From NCBI GenBank assembly GCA_049317265.1, contig JBMOIP010000001.1, forward strand, positions 124,001 through 188,000: DNA of 64,000 bases, given 5' to 3'. Numbering within the stretch: the first letter of the stretch is position 1; the number at the start of each line of letters is the position of its first letter. Below, piece after piece: positions 16,589 to 25,900 of this stretch. The DNA is from CAIVAT01 sp049317265 (GTDB lineage: Bacteria; Bacteroidota; Bacteroidia; Bacteroidales; FEN-979). The translations under genes were made by a program, and so were the position numbers. A model generated the notes under the pieces. It saw nothing but the letters and a program-made list of their open reading frames with translations. It did no database searches and had not been told where the DNA came from.

Positions 16589-16640
16589 CACGGCCTAACT
16601 GTTAACTATACGAAATTGGATTGCTCCCCGGAGCCTTGTT

Positions 16641-18398
16641 ATGCGGGATAAAAAGAAAAATATCAAAAGAGGGAACATTACCGCACTGCTGCTCGGTATT
16701 GCCATTGTTATCCTGGTTAATATTATCGCAACGTTCCTTTTTACCAGGGTTGACCTCACTGCTGAAAAGCGCTACTCGCTGGCCCCTGCAACCAAGAAAC
16801 TGCTTAAAAAGCTCGATGATGTTGTTTTCTTCAAGGTTTATCTCACCGGCGACCTGCCTCCCGGATTTCAGCGGCTGTCGAATGAAACCAGGGAGATGCT
16901 CGATGAATTCAGGGCTTACAGTGACAATATTCAGTATGAGTTTGTCAATCCTTCGGCCAATCCAAACGATAAAGACCGTAATGACGCATACCGGCTGCTT
17001 GTTGAACGCGGATTGCAGCCCACAGATTTAAGGGTTAACAAGAAGGGCGCTTCTTCCCAGCTCATTATTTTTCCCGGGGCCATGGTCTCCTACCACGGAA
17101 AGGAGATCCCTGTTCAGCTGCTCATGGCACAATTGCAACAGGATCCGAACCAGGTGCTGAACAACAGCATCCAGACCCTGGAATATAATCTTGCCAGCGC
17201 CATAAAAAACCTCACCACTGCTATCAAACCGAGAGTGGCCTTTATTGAGGGGCAGGGCGAACTTGACCAGTTGGAGACAATCGACCTGCAAAAAGGACTT
17301 TCAGAATTTTACAATGTCGACAGGGTAACGATCAACAACAAAATTACGAGCCTGGCCCTGCGGCTTAAAACCGATTCTTCGCATGATGTGCTGGTCAACA
17401 AATACCGGGCAATCATTATTGCTAAACCAACTAAGCCTTTCGACGAACGCGATAAATTCCTCATCGACCAGTTTATCATGAGGGGCGGTAAGGTTCTATG
17501 GCTGATAGATCCGGTGTTTGCAAGCATGGACAGCCTTCAGAAGTACAACTCAACCATGGGCCTCCCGAATGATATCAACCTTGAAGACATGCTCTTCAAC
17601 TATGGAGTCCGCCTGAATGTGAACCTGGTGCAGGACCTCAACGCGTTGCCCATCCCGGTGAAAACGGGCATGATAGGGAACCAGCCGCAGTTCGATTACT
17701 TCAAATGGTATTTTTTCCCGGTTATTATGCCTACGGTGAAGCACCCGGTGGTGAACGGACTGAATGCCATTAAAACCGAATTCCTGAGTACCCTTGACAC
17801 GGTGACTGCCCTGGGTGTGAAGAAAACCATCCTGCTTGAGACCTCGCCCTATGTGCGTACCGTCAATGTTCCGGCGCTCATCGATCTGGAGATTCTGAAA
17901 AAACAGCCAAATGAACGGATGTTCAACCAGGGACCGCTGCCGGTTGCCGTGCTGCTGGAAGGGGAGTTCCCCTCCTCTTTCCTCTATCGCATTCCACCCA
18001 GCCTTGCCGATAATCCTGCCCTGGGTTTTAAAGCAAGGAGCAAGAAAACCAAGATGATCGTCATTGCCGACGGGGATATCGTAAAAAACCAGTTTCATTA
18101 CAAACAGGGGTACCCGTTACCGCTTGGATTCGATCAATATACCAAGCAAACATTCGGTAATAAAGATCTTGCCCTTAATGTGGTCAATTTTCTGTGCGAT
18201 GAAACCGGGCTGATCTCTGTGCGCTCCCGCGAACTGAAACTCAGGATGCTTGATACGGCCAGGGTTGCTAAACAGCGACTGTTCTGGCAGGTTTTAAACC
18301 TGTTGCTGCCCATCATCCTGATCGCACTTTTTGGTGTGGTCAAACAGCGGATGCGTAAACGTGCCTATGCCGGTCCGGTTAGAAAAAGTCAATTATGA
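16641..18398 (+). CDS. gldG: gliding motility ABC transporter substrate-binding protein GldG
   Basis: This 585-residue protein has an N-terminal membrane anchor (about residues 13-36), the conserved DLTAEKRYSLAPATKKLL, and a large periplasmic region. That region contains the uncharacterised ABC-type transport domain (VAFIEGQGELDQ; DQFIMRGGKVLWLIDP). A C-terminal membrane helix (about 548-570) is followed by a basic tail. It pairs with GldF. The next gene's ATG overlaps its stop by 4 bases. The protein is full length with no anomaly. Confidence 0.88.
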   Translation: MRDKKKNIKRGNITALLLGIAIVILVNIIATFLFTRVDLTAEKRYSLAPATKKLLKKLDDVVFFKVYLTGDLPPGFQRLSNETREMLDEFRAYSDNIQYEFVNPSANPNDKDRNDAYRLLVERGLQPTDLRVNKKGASSQLIIFPGAMVSYHGKEIPVQLLMAQLQQDPNQVLNNSIQTLEYNLASAIKNLTTAIKPRVAFIEGQGELDQLETIDLQKGLSEFYNVDRVTINNKITSLALRLKTDSSHDVLVNKYRAIIIAKPTKPFDERDKFLIDQFIMRGGKVLWLIDPVFASMDSLQKYNSTMGLPNDINLEDMLFNYGVRLNVNLVQDLNALPIPVKTGMIGNQPQFDYFKWYFFPVIMPTVKHPVVNGLNAIKTEFLSTLDTVTALGVKKTILLETSPYVRTVNVPALIDLEILKKQPNERMFNQGPLPVAVLLEGEFPSSFLYRIPPSLADNPALGFKARSKKTKMIVIADGDIVKNQFHYKQGYPLPLGFDQYTKQTFGNKDLALNVVNFLCDETGLISVRSRELKLRMLDTARVAKQRLFWQVLNLLLPIILIALFGVVKQRMRKRAYAGPVRKSQL

Positions 18399-19462
18399 AA
18401 AAGAACAGATCCATCTTTATTGTCTTCATCCTGCTGGCGCTTATCGCCCTGGGATTGTGGCTGACCCAGTCGTCAACCACCTTCCGCCGGTCCCTCAGCG
18501 ATTTTAAACTTCTCGACTCTTCCAACGTCACGAGGATTTTCATCGCCGATAAAAACAACAACATGGTTACACTTGCCAGGGTGTCTCCCGGAAAGTGGAC
18601 GGTGAACGAAGTATTTCCAGCCCAGAACCAGAGTATCAACCTTCTTCTGAAAACAATGGTGGAGCTTGAAGTTCAGCAGCCTGTGGCCAATGCCGCACAC
18701 GACAACATTGTGAAAGAACTTGCAGTAAATGCGGTCAAGGTGGAGATATACCAGCAGGTATACCGCATCGATCTGTTTGGATTCATCCGGTGGTTTTCTC
18801 ATGAGAAACTTACAAAGGTCTATTATGTGGGTGGCGCCACCCAGAATAATCTCGGCAGTTTTATGCTGATGCAGGGTTCCTCGGAGCCTTTTATCGTTTT
18901 CCTTCCCGGATTCAGGGGATTTGTCTCTCCCAGGTACAGCCCCATCGAGAAGTACTGGCGTGATTACAATGTTTTCCGGAAAACCATCCCGGAAATTGCA
19001 AAAGTGAGGGTAGAGATTCCTGCCAATCCCGGGTACTCATATGAAGTGAAAAACAACGGGAACAATAAGTTTGTCATGCTGTCGCTGAAGGACAATCTGG
19101 AGGTGCCAGATTATGACACCCTTAAGCTCCTTAACTTTTTGTCCGGATTCAGGAACCTGAACTATGAAGCGCTGTTGAATGACATGGACAAGGTGCGGAA
19201 GGATTCGATCCTGAGATCGCAGCCATTTATCATCATCACCCTTACCGATACGGCCGGGGTGAGTAAGACCATCACCACCTATCATAAAAAAGGGCCTGAG
19301 GGCCAGGTTGATCCGACTGGTATACCGCTCCCATATGACCTTGACCGGCTTTATGCCTCTGTAAACGACGGGAAGGATTTCACGATCATCCAATATTTTA
19401 CGTTTGACAAAGTGTTACGGCCCAAGCCATTTTTCATCAAGGATGGCGGATCTGCAAAATAG
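18395..19462 (+). CDS. DUF4340-type membrane-anchored protein of the gld operon
   Basis: This 355-residue protein has one N-terminal membrane anchor (about residues 6-24) and a periplasmic body of repeated beta-rich units. FKLLDSSNVTRIFIADKN and GKWTVNEVFPA match the DUF4340 pattern. Proteins of this family commonly follow gldG-like genes and are thought to be accessory to that transporter. Here the coupling is direct, with a 4-base overlap of gldG stop and ATG. No enzyme motif is visible. Confidence 0.75.
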   Translation: MKKNRSIFIVFILLALIALGLWLTQSSTTFRRSLSDFKLLDSSNVTRIFIADKNNNMVTLARVSPGKWTVNEVFPAQNQSINLLLKTMVELEVQQPVANAAHDNIVKELAVNAVKVEIYQQVYRIDLFGFIRWFSHEKLTKVYYVGGATQNNLGSFMLMQGSSEPFIVFLPGFRGFVSPRYSPIEKYWRDYNVFRKTIPEIAKVRVEIPANPGYSYEVKNNGNNKFVMLSLKDNLEVPDYDTLKLLNFLSGFRNLNYEALLNDMDKVRKDSILRSQPFIIITLTDTAGVSKTITTYHKKGPEGQVDPTGIPLPYDLDRLYASVNDGKDFTIIQYFTFDKVLRPKPFFIKDGGSAK

Positions 19463-19492
19463 TCTTCATACAGCGATTGGCACTTCGCAGTC

Positions 19493-20740
19493 ATGAATAA
19501 GGAGATCGTCAAATATCTTGCAGGCCGGTTTATTCCTGCCATCGTCAATGTGGCTGTGATCATTCTTGCCATACGCTTCCTTGGCCCGGTCGAATACGGG
19601 AAATATTCCCTGCTCATCTATTCAGTTGTATTGGTTATCACCCTTAGTTTTCATTGGGTGCAGGTAAGTATCCTCCGGTTTCTTTCTGGCATGCCAAAGG
19701 AGACCAACATTGTGATGAGCCGTTTTTTCGACCTCACCATTTTAAGCGCACTTTTTTCGACCCTGGTAGTTATTCTTATCGGAATCTTCTATTTTCATCT
19801 TTCGCTGATGGAGCTTGTTCTGGTTTCATTGTTTGCATTTTTAAACCACTTCTATCTGTTTCACCAGGCCATCCTGCATGCCTATCATAAGTCGGTCAGA
19901 ACAGCCATCCTGGAGGGATCGGACCAGTTGCTGATGATGATAGTAGTTCTTGTTGGCCTGTTTCTTTTCCACTGGAAATCCTCCATGTTGCTGTTCAGTT
20001 CGCTGGTGATCGGGTTGGTCGGGGTGTTGATTTTGCGTTCACTGACCAAAGTAAAGGGTTTGCTTACCGTTGATCTGAAACATCTTTACTGGGATTCCCG
20101 ATTTTCTGCCAAGGTGGTTGAATTTGGCTATGGCATTGCACTATGGCTTTTCATGTCGCACCTGATGATGGCCATGGATCGTTTTATCCTCATGGAATAC
20201 ATGGGCTACCACGAAGCCGGTATGTATTCGGCGCTGAAGGATTTTCTCTATAAGGGCATCACCTTTGCAAGTTTCCCGATCTACATTTCTTACCATGCCA
20301 AGATTCTCGACAATTGGAACTCCCGGCACCGTAAGGATGCCTGGATATCGATCAAGGAGGCGCTTAGTTTTGAGTTGCTGATTTTCATCATTGTATTCAT
20401 CGGCTTCATGGTGGTGAAGCAGATGTTGTTTGAGGAGGTGCTTAGAATTCCTGAAATGGATGTTTGGCTGGTCTATTTACCTTTGCTGCTGTCGGCATTT
20501 ACCTGGCAGGTGGCCTTGTTGTTTCAGCGGTTTCTTGAGCTCTTTTTCCGGCCGGTCTACCTTCTTGCGGCGATCGGGGTCAGTGTTTTACTTAACCTGG
20601 TTCTTAACCTTATTTTTGTGCCGCGCTACGGGATGATGGCTTCTTCCCTTATCCTTCTGTTCACCTCGTTGATTTATGCTGGTTTTATTGTAATCCTCTC
20701 TTTTATTGCCGGGCAAAAACTTGCCAGGGAATTGCCATAA
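19493..20740 (+). CDS. polysaccharide flippase, Wzx/MATE-like
   Basis: This 415-residue membrane protein has about 12 predicted segments and the pattern of oligosaccharide flippases. It opens with ALAGRF-like KYLAGRFIPAIVNVAVIIL and RFLGPVEYGKYSLL. The central part contains AMDRFILMEYMGYHEAGMYS, and the C-terminal half has FVPRYGMMASSLILLFTSLIY. Such proteins turn lipid-linked glycans across the inner membrane. It lies 30 bases after the DUF4340 gene, so it may share the gld transcript. A second flippase is at 53935. Confidence 0.82.
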   Translation: MNKEIVKYLAGRFIPAIVNVAVIILAIRFLGPVEYGKYSLLIYSVVLVITLSFHWVQVSILRFLSGMPKETNIVMSRFFDLTILSALFSTLVVILIGIFYFHLSLMELVLVSLFAFLNHFYLFHQAILHAYHKSVRTAILEGSDQLLMMIVVLVGLFLFHWKSSMLLFSSLVIGLVGVLILRSLTKVKGLLTVDLKHLYWDSRFSAKVVEFGYGIALWLFMSHLMMAMDRFILMEYMGYHEAGMYSALKDFLYKGITFASFPIYISYHAKILDNWNSRHRKDAWISIKEALSFELLIFIIVFIGFMVVKQMLFEEVLRIPEMDVWLVYLPLLLSAFTWQVALLFQRFLELFFRPVYLLAAIGVSVLLNLVLNLIFVPRYGMMASSLILLFTSLIYAGFIVILSFIAGQKLARELP

Positions 20741-20744
20741 CAAA

Positions 20745-20772
20745 AACGGGGACCCGGTTTCCCGGGCCCCCG
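20745..20772. terminator. bidirectional terminator between flippase and gdhA
   Basis: A GC-rich stem (CGGGGACCCGG / CCCGGGCCCCCG) with a TTT loop lies in the 59-base convergent gap. On the minus strand the stem is followed by GTTTTTG, so it best serves gdhA. On the plus strand the T-run is weak. Confidence 0.75.
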
Positions 20773-20799
20773 CCTGAATCAAAATGAACTGGTCAGTTC

Positions 20800-22158
20800 C
20801 TAAACAAGGCCTTGCGCCATCATGGCATCAGCTACTTTCACGAAACCACCAATGTTGGCTCCCTTAACATAGTTGATGAATCCATCAGGTTCGGTACCCC
20901 ATTTCACGCAATTTTTGTGAATGGCGATCATGATGTTGTGCAAACGCATGTCAACTTCTTCACGGGTCCATGATAAACGCATGGAGTTCTGTGACATTTC
21001 GAGACCTGAGGTTGCAACACCACCGGCGTTGGCTGCTTTACCAGGACCATAGAGGATCTTCTTTTCAATATAGATCTCGATGGCTTCCGGTGTTGAAGGC
21101 ATGTTGGCGCCTTCAGAAACGCAGAAACAACCATTGGCCATAAGAGCCTTGGCGTCGTTTGCGTCGATTTCGTTCTGGGTTGCACTTGGAAGGGCGATGT
21201 CGCATTTAACTTCCCATGGACGTTTGCCGGCCACGAAAGAAGCTTCTGGATACTTGTCGCAATATTCCTTGATACGTCCGCGCTTCACGTTCTTCAGATG
21301 CATTACGAATGCCAGTTTGTCGGCATCAATGCCCTTGGGATCATAAATGTAGCCTTCGGAATCGGATAAGGTAACAACTTTACCGCCAAGTAAGGTAACT
21401 TTTTCAGTAGCATACTGGGCAACATTGCCTGAACCGGAAACGGTAACGATTTTGCCTTTGAAATCAAGACCACGGGTCTTTAACATCTCTTCAGCAAAGT
21501 ATACCTGGCCGTAACCGGTAGCTTCAGGACGGATGAGTGAACCACCCCATTCGAGGCCTTTACCAGTGAGAACACCGGTGAATTCATTGCGGAGACGTTT
21601 GTACTGGCCAAACATAAATCCGATTTCGCGGCCGCCAACACCGATGTCGCCGGCAGGAACGTCGGTATCTGGTCCGATGTGACGCTGCAGTTCGGTCATG
21701 AAACTCTGGCAGAAAGCCATTACTTCATTGTCGCTCTTTCCTTTGGGATCGAAATCGCTACCACCTTTTCCACCGCCCATAGGCAATGTGGTAAGGCTGT
21801 TCTTCAGAACCTGTTCAAAGGCTAAAAATTTCAGAATACCCAGATTTACAGTCGGGTGGAAACGCAATCCGCCTTTGTAAGGGCCAATGGCGCTGTTCAT
21901 CTCAATCCGGAAACCGCGGTTGATCTGAATCTCACCTTTATCGTTCATCCAGGGCACGCGGAACATGATTACGCGTTCGGGTTCGGCAAGCCGTTCCAGA
22001 ATCTTTGCCATTTTGTATTTCGGATTTTCTTCAATGAAAGGAATCAGTGATTCAGCAACTTCCATTACAGCCTGATGAAATTCTTTTTCACCCGGATTCT
22101 TGGCAATAACCTTGGCCATGAATTCGTCGAGCAGTTTTTTTAACATGTCGTTGTTCAT
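20800..22158 (-). CDS. gdhA: NADP-type glutamate dehydrogenase
   Basis: It interconverts glutamate with 2-oxoglutarate and ammonia, a main ammonium-assimilation route. Family motifs are clear: LKNSLTTLPMGGGKGGSDFD with the catalytic lysine, GDIGVGGREIGFMFGQYK, and the Rossmann motif VTVSGSGNVAQYATEK. The C-terminal NAGGVATSGLEMSQNS is the usual end. The open frame extends upstream past a promoter box. The ATG at 22156-22158 (MNNDMLKKLLDEF) is the sensible start and gives 452 residues, normal for hexameric GDH. Confidence 0.95.
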   Translation of the reverse strand: MNNDMLKKLLDEFMAKVIAKNPGEKEFHQAVMEVAESLIPFIEENPKYKMAKILERLAEPERVIMFRVPWMNDKGEIQINRGFRIEMNSAIGPYKGGLRFHPTVNLGILKFLAFEQVLKNSLTTLPMGGGKGGSDFDPKGKSDNEVMAFCQSFMTELQRHIGPDTDVPAGDIGVGGREIGFMFGQYKRLRNEFTGVLTGKGLEWGGSLIRPEATGYGQVYFAEEMLKTRGLDFKGKIVTVSGSGNVAQYATEKVTLLGGKVVTLSDSEGYIYDPKGIDADKLAFVMHLKNVKRGRIKEYCDKYPEASFVAGKRPWEVKCDIALPSATQNEIDANDAKALMANGCFCVSEGANMPSTPEAIEIYIEKKILYGPGKAANAGGVATSGLEMSQNSMRLSWTREEVDMRLHNIMIAIHKNCVKWGTEPDGFINYVKGANIGGFVKVADAMMAQGLV

Positions 22159-22242
22159 AGTTGATTGATTAAAATTAATGATTGAGTGTTGTGATTTATA
22201 ATGTGTGAAATAATTCACAATATTAAATAAAATTTCTGACAG

Positions 22243-22250
22243 CAAAGGTA
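22243..22250 (-). promoter_or_regulatory. -7 box TACCTTTG for gdhA
   Basis: An exact minus-strand TAnnTTTG match, giving a leader of about 80 bases. The leader contains a small TGTGAAATAATTCACA inverted repeat (22204-22219), a possible operator. Confidence 0.55.
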
Positions 22251-22433
22251 CGTTTCCTGACATTTTTTTCGATATTTATTTATCATTCAATCATATAAGA
22301 AAATAACGTAAAGAAAATACGTATAACACGTATTTGAGATGCGGTATACACGTATCGCCCCCCTGGCAGTTGCATTTTTTAGAAAATATTGAAAATAGTA
22401 AGGTTATTTGTATGTCGTATTGAAAATTAATCT

Positions 22434-22441
22434 TATATTTG
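22434..22441 (+). promoter_or_regulatory. -7 box TATATTTG for the receiver gene
   Basis: An exact TAnnTTTG match with a TTTG at 22407-22410 upstream. It overlaps the TTG start of the longer frame and so supports the ATG at 22466. Confidence 0.55.
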
Positions 22442-22465
22442 AGCACACCATTTACAACTTTTGCC

Positions 22466-22894
22466 ATGATTGGATTATTTTCAATTGATGATCATTTTCT
22501 CATTATTGAAGGCCTTGGCCGGGCATTCAATGCTGAGACCGACGATGTTGGCCTTGTTGGTTCGGCTACCAGCGTCGCAGAAGCCATTAAACAAATACCA
22601 AAGTGCCGTCCGAACATCATTCTCCTCGACCTCTTCATCGATGATGCCGATCCTGTTGCAAATTTCAAGCAACTGCACAGCGCTTTCCCTGAAATTCCGA
22701 TCGTCATCCTCTCCATGGAGGATTCAATGAGATGGCAGATCAAAATGTTTAAATTGGGCGTCATGGCCTTTTTAAACAAATCCGAGAAAAAAGAGACCCT
22801 TAGAAGCGTCTTCATACAGGTTGCACAGGGAAATATGGTCATGCCCGAGAAGGTATCCCAGTCCCTGATATCGAAAACCATCTATCCTAAATAG
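22466..22894 (+). CDS. stand-alone response-regulator receiver domain
   Basis: A CheY-like receiver of 142 residues. The acid pocket is FSIDDHFLI near the N terminus, the phospho-acceptor is the aspartate in IILLDLFIDD (about residue 52), then VILSMED supplies Ser, and FLNKSE supplies the conserved lysine. After the receiver only about 28 residues remain. They resemble the linker of NarL-type regulators (VAQGNMVMPEKV), but no helix-turn-helix follows. It may act by protein contact. It sits upstream of a protein with its own receiver domains and may belong to the same circuit. The start was chosen from the promoter position. Confidence 0.8.
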   Translation: MIGLFSIDDHFLIIEGLGRAFNAETDDVGLVGSATSVAEAIKQIPKCRPNIILLDLFIDDADPVANFKQLHSAFPEIPIVILSMEDSMRWQIKMFKLGVMAFLNKSEKKETLRSVFIQVAQGNMVMPEKVSQSLISKTIYPK

Positions 22895-22954
22895 TTTAAA
22901 TCCGGAGGTTCAGAAGAGGTAAAAAAGGATTTTGAAAAGATGAAAAGATTGTGC

Positions 22955-22962
22955 TAATTTTG
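22955..22962 (+). promoter_or_regulatory. -33/-7 promoter TTTG-N20-TAATTTTG
   Basis: TTTG at 22931-22934 and TAATTTTG at 22955-22962 are separated by 20 bases, a full match to the Bacteroidota promoter model. The ATG of the large PEP/pyruvate-binding protein follows 22 bases later. Confidence 0.65.
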
Positions 22963-22984
22963 GCCCTTCATCCTATGATACCTC

Positions 22985-25900
22985 ATGTTGCTCTCCGACG
23001 AAAACATTAGCCCCGGGAATGTGAATCCCGAAACAATCGATTTGAAGCAACTGGTTTATGAAAACCAGGAGCGCCTCAAGGAGTTGGCTGCCATTAATGA
23101 TACGTCGGTAATTATCAGGGCCGGAAAACCCATCCCCGAAACACTGAATGAGATTTGCCAGATATTGCCAAATGCGTGGCAATACCCCGGACATACTGTC
23201 GCCCGGATCAGGTTTGAAGATATGGAGTTTACAACTCCCGGATTCGTGGAAACCCCATGGAAACAGGAACAACTCTTTGACACCATTGATAACCTGCACG
23301 GAACCATCACGGTTTTTTACCTCAAAGAGTTCAGGGAGTGTGATGAAGGTCCCTTTCTGAAGGAAGAACGTAACCTGGTGATTAACCTTGCCATCCTGAT
23401 TGAGGGATACATCAACGGGGTAAAAGGCAGGGAAGGAAGGTACATCACCCGCGAACGGCTTAAGGAGCTGGCAGCGATCAACCAAACCACCGCGATACTT
23501 CGCACAGGTAAACCCATTGAAGAAGCGCTGCACCAGATTTGCCTCATCCTTCCCAAGGCATGGCAATACCCCGAATACACGGCATGCCGGATCCGGTATG
23601 GCAACATCGAGGTAAAAACACCGGCATACCGGGAATCTGAGTGGTCACAGAAACAGGACTTTGAAACAATTGATAACCAGCATGGTTATATCCAGATTTG
23701 CTATCTGAAAGCATTTCAAACATCCTTTGAAGGTCCGTTCCTCGAAGAAGAACGCCACCTCATCATCAACCTTGCCAACATCATCACCGGTTACCTCAAC
23801 TCTGTTAAAGGACAGGCCATCCTACGCAGGACACAGCGTGAAACCAGCCAGCCCAAAGAGGACCCCTCCATCCCGGTGAAGTACAGCCGGCAACTGCTGC
23901 AAACATTCCTTAACCGTACCAACTACAACCGCGACCTCTATCACGACCTGATGCCATTCAAAGTGAAGGAGATCCTGCTGGTTGCAAATTTGTATGATGC
24001 CTACAGCATCGAAAAAGAGGGGCGGTTTTCAGAACATGTCCTCGGTGAATTCTACTCCTTGAGTCTCAGTACGATGCCACGCATCACCGGGGTTTCTACT
24101 ACCACGGAGGTGATGGAACAGCTCAGCAACAAACACTACGACCTGATCATTGTAATGATCGGCTCTGACAAGCATTTCCCGCTCGATCTCAGCGAAAAGG
24201 TAAAGGAACTCTACCAGTATATCCCGGTTTTCCTGCTGCTCAACAGCAACTCCGATATTGCCGTGTATGAAGAGGAACCGGAAAAGCTGAGTTGCATCGA
24301 CCGTATCTTTGTTTGGAATGGTGATTCGAAGATATTCTTTGCGATGATCAACTACCTGGAGGACAAGATCAATGTGGAGAACGATACCAACATTGGCATG
24401 GTAAGGGTGATCTTGCTGGTAGAGGATTCTTCAAAATACTATTCGCTTTACCTGCCGATGCTCTACAACATCGTTCTGGAACAAACCAAAAACATCATCG
24501 AGGATGTGACCACCGATGAGCTTTACCGCATCCTGCGGCTCAAAGCACGCCCTAAAATCCTGCTGGCATCAACCTACGAAGAGGCGATCTATATTTTCAA
24601 CAAATACCGCGATAACATCCTGTGTCTCATTTCGGATGTCAAGTTTAAAAAGGATGGAAAACTGAATGATACCGCTGGATTCAGCCTGGTAAAGCAGACA
24701 CGGAATGAACTGTACGACCTTCCCATTGTCCTGCAATCATCCGACGAATTCAATGCACAGAAGGCTTACGAGCTGAAAGCATCCTTTATCAATAAAAATT
24801 CGGAAACCCTCCTGGTCGACTTCAGGAGTTTTATCACGCATTACCTTGGTTTTGGGAATTTCATCTACCGTGACAAGGAGGGTGGACAAATTGCGGTGGC
24901 AAAGTCACTCAAGGAGTTTGAAGACCTGCTCAAGACCATCCCCGAGGAGTCGCTGCTATATCATGCCAGGAAGGACCATTTCTCCCTCTGGCTCATGGCC
25001 CGCGGGGAGATCCAGGTAGCCAAGATCCTCAATCCTGCTAAAGTCACCGACTTCAAAGATCCTGCGTCACTGCGTGAATACCTCTTCAATGTCATTCAGA
25101 ATTTCAGGAATGAGCAGAACATCGGAAAGGTGATCCCGTTTGAAGAGTCGTGCATCATGGACGAGCACAACATCCTGGCGCTCACTGAAGGAGCGCTTGG
25201 CGGAAAGGGAAGGGGTCTTGCATTCGTTAACACGCTGATATACAACTATGATTTTGCCAAGCATGTGCCGAATATCAACATCCGCACACCCAAAACATCC
25301 ATCATCGGAACCGATGAATTTGAGTATTTCCTCGACCGGAACAAACTACGGGAGAAGGCTGTTTATGAATCCGATTACGATCAGATCAAACGGTGGTTTA
25401 TCGAAGGAAGGTTAACCGATACGTTGATCCGCAAGTTAAAACTAATCATCAAGCATCTTAATAAACCTCTGGCAATCAGGTCTTCCGGCCTTTTTGAGGA
25501 TTCTCAGAACCAGCCATTTGCCGGAATTTTTGAGACCTACCTGATCCCCAACAACCATCCTGATCCTGCCATCCGGCTCGACCAGCTAATGGATGCCATA
25601 AAACTGGTTTATGCTTCCGTTTACTCCCCAACTGCCAAAGGTTATATCGAAGCGGTCAATTACCGCATCGAGCAGGAGAAGATGGCAGTCGTCATCCAGG
25701 AGGTAGTGGGTAACCGCTACCAGGATGTCTTTTATCCCCACATCAGCGGGGTGGCGCAATCATTTAACTACTATCCATTTGCCCACATGAAGCCTGAGGA
25801 AGGCTTTGCTGTAGCCGCGCTGGGACTTGGCCGCTATGTGGTGGAAGGAGAGAAGGCTTTCCGCTTTGCGCCGATGTATCCGAACCTGGAGATCAATTCA

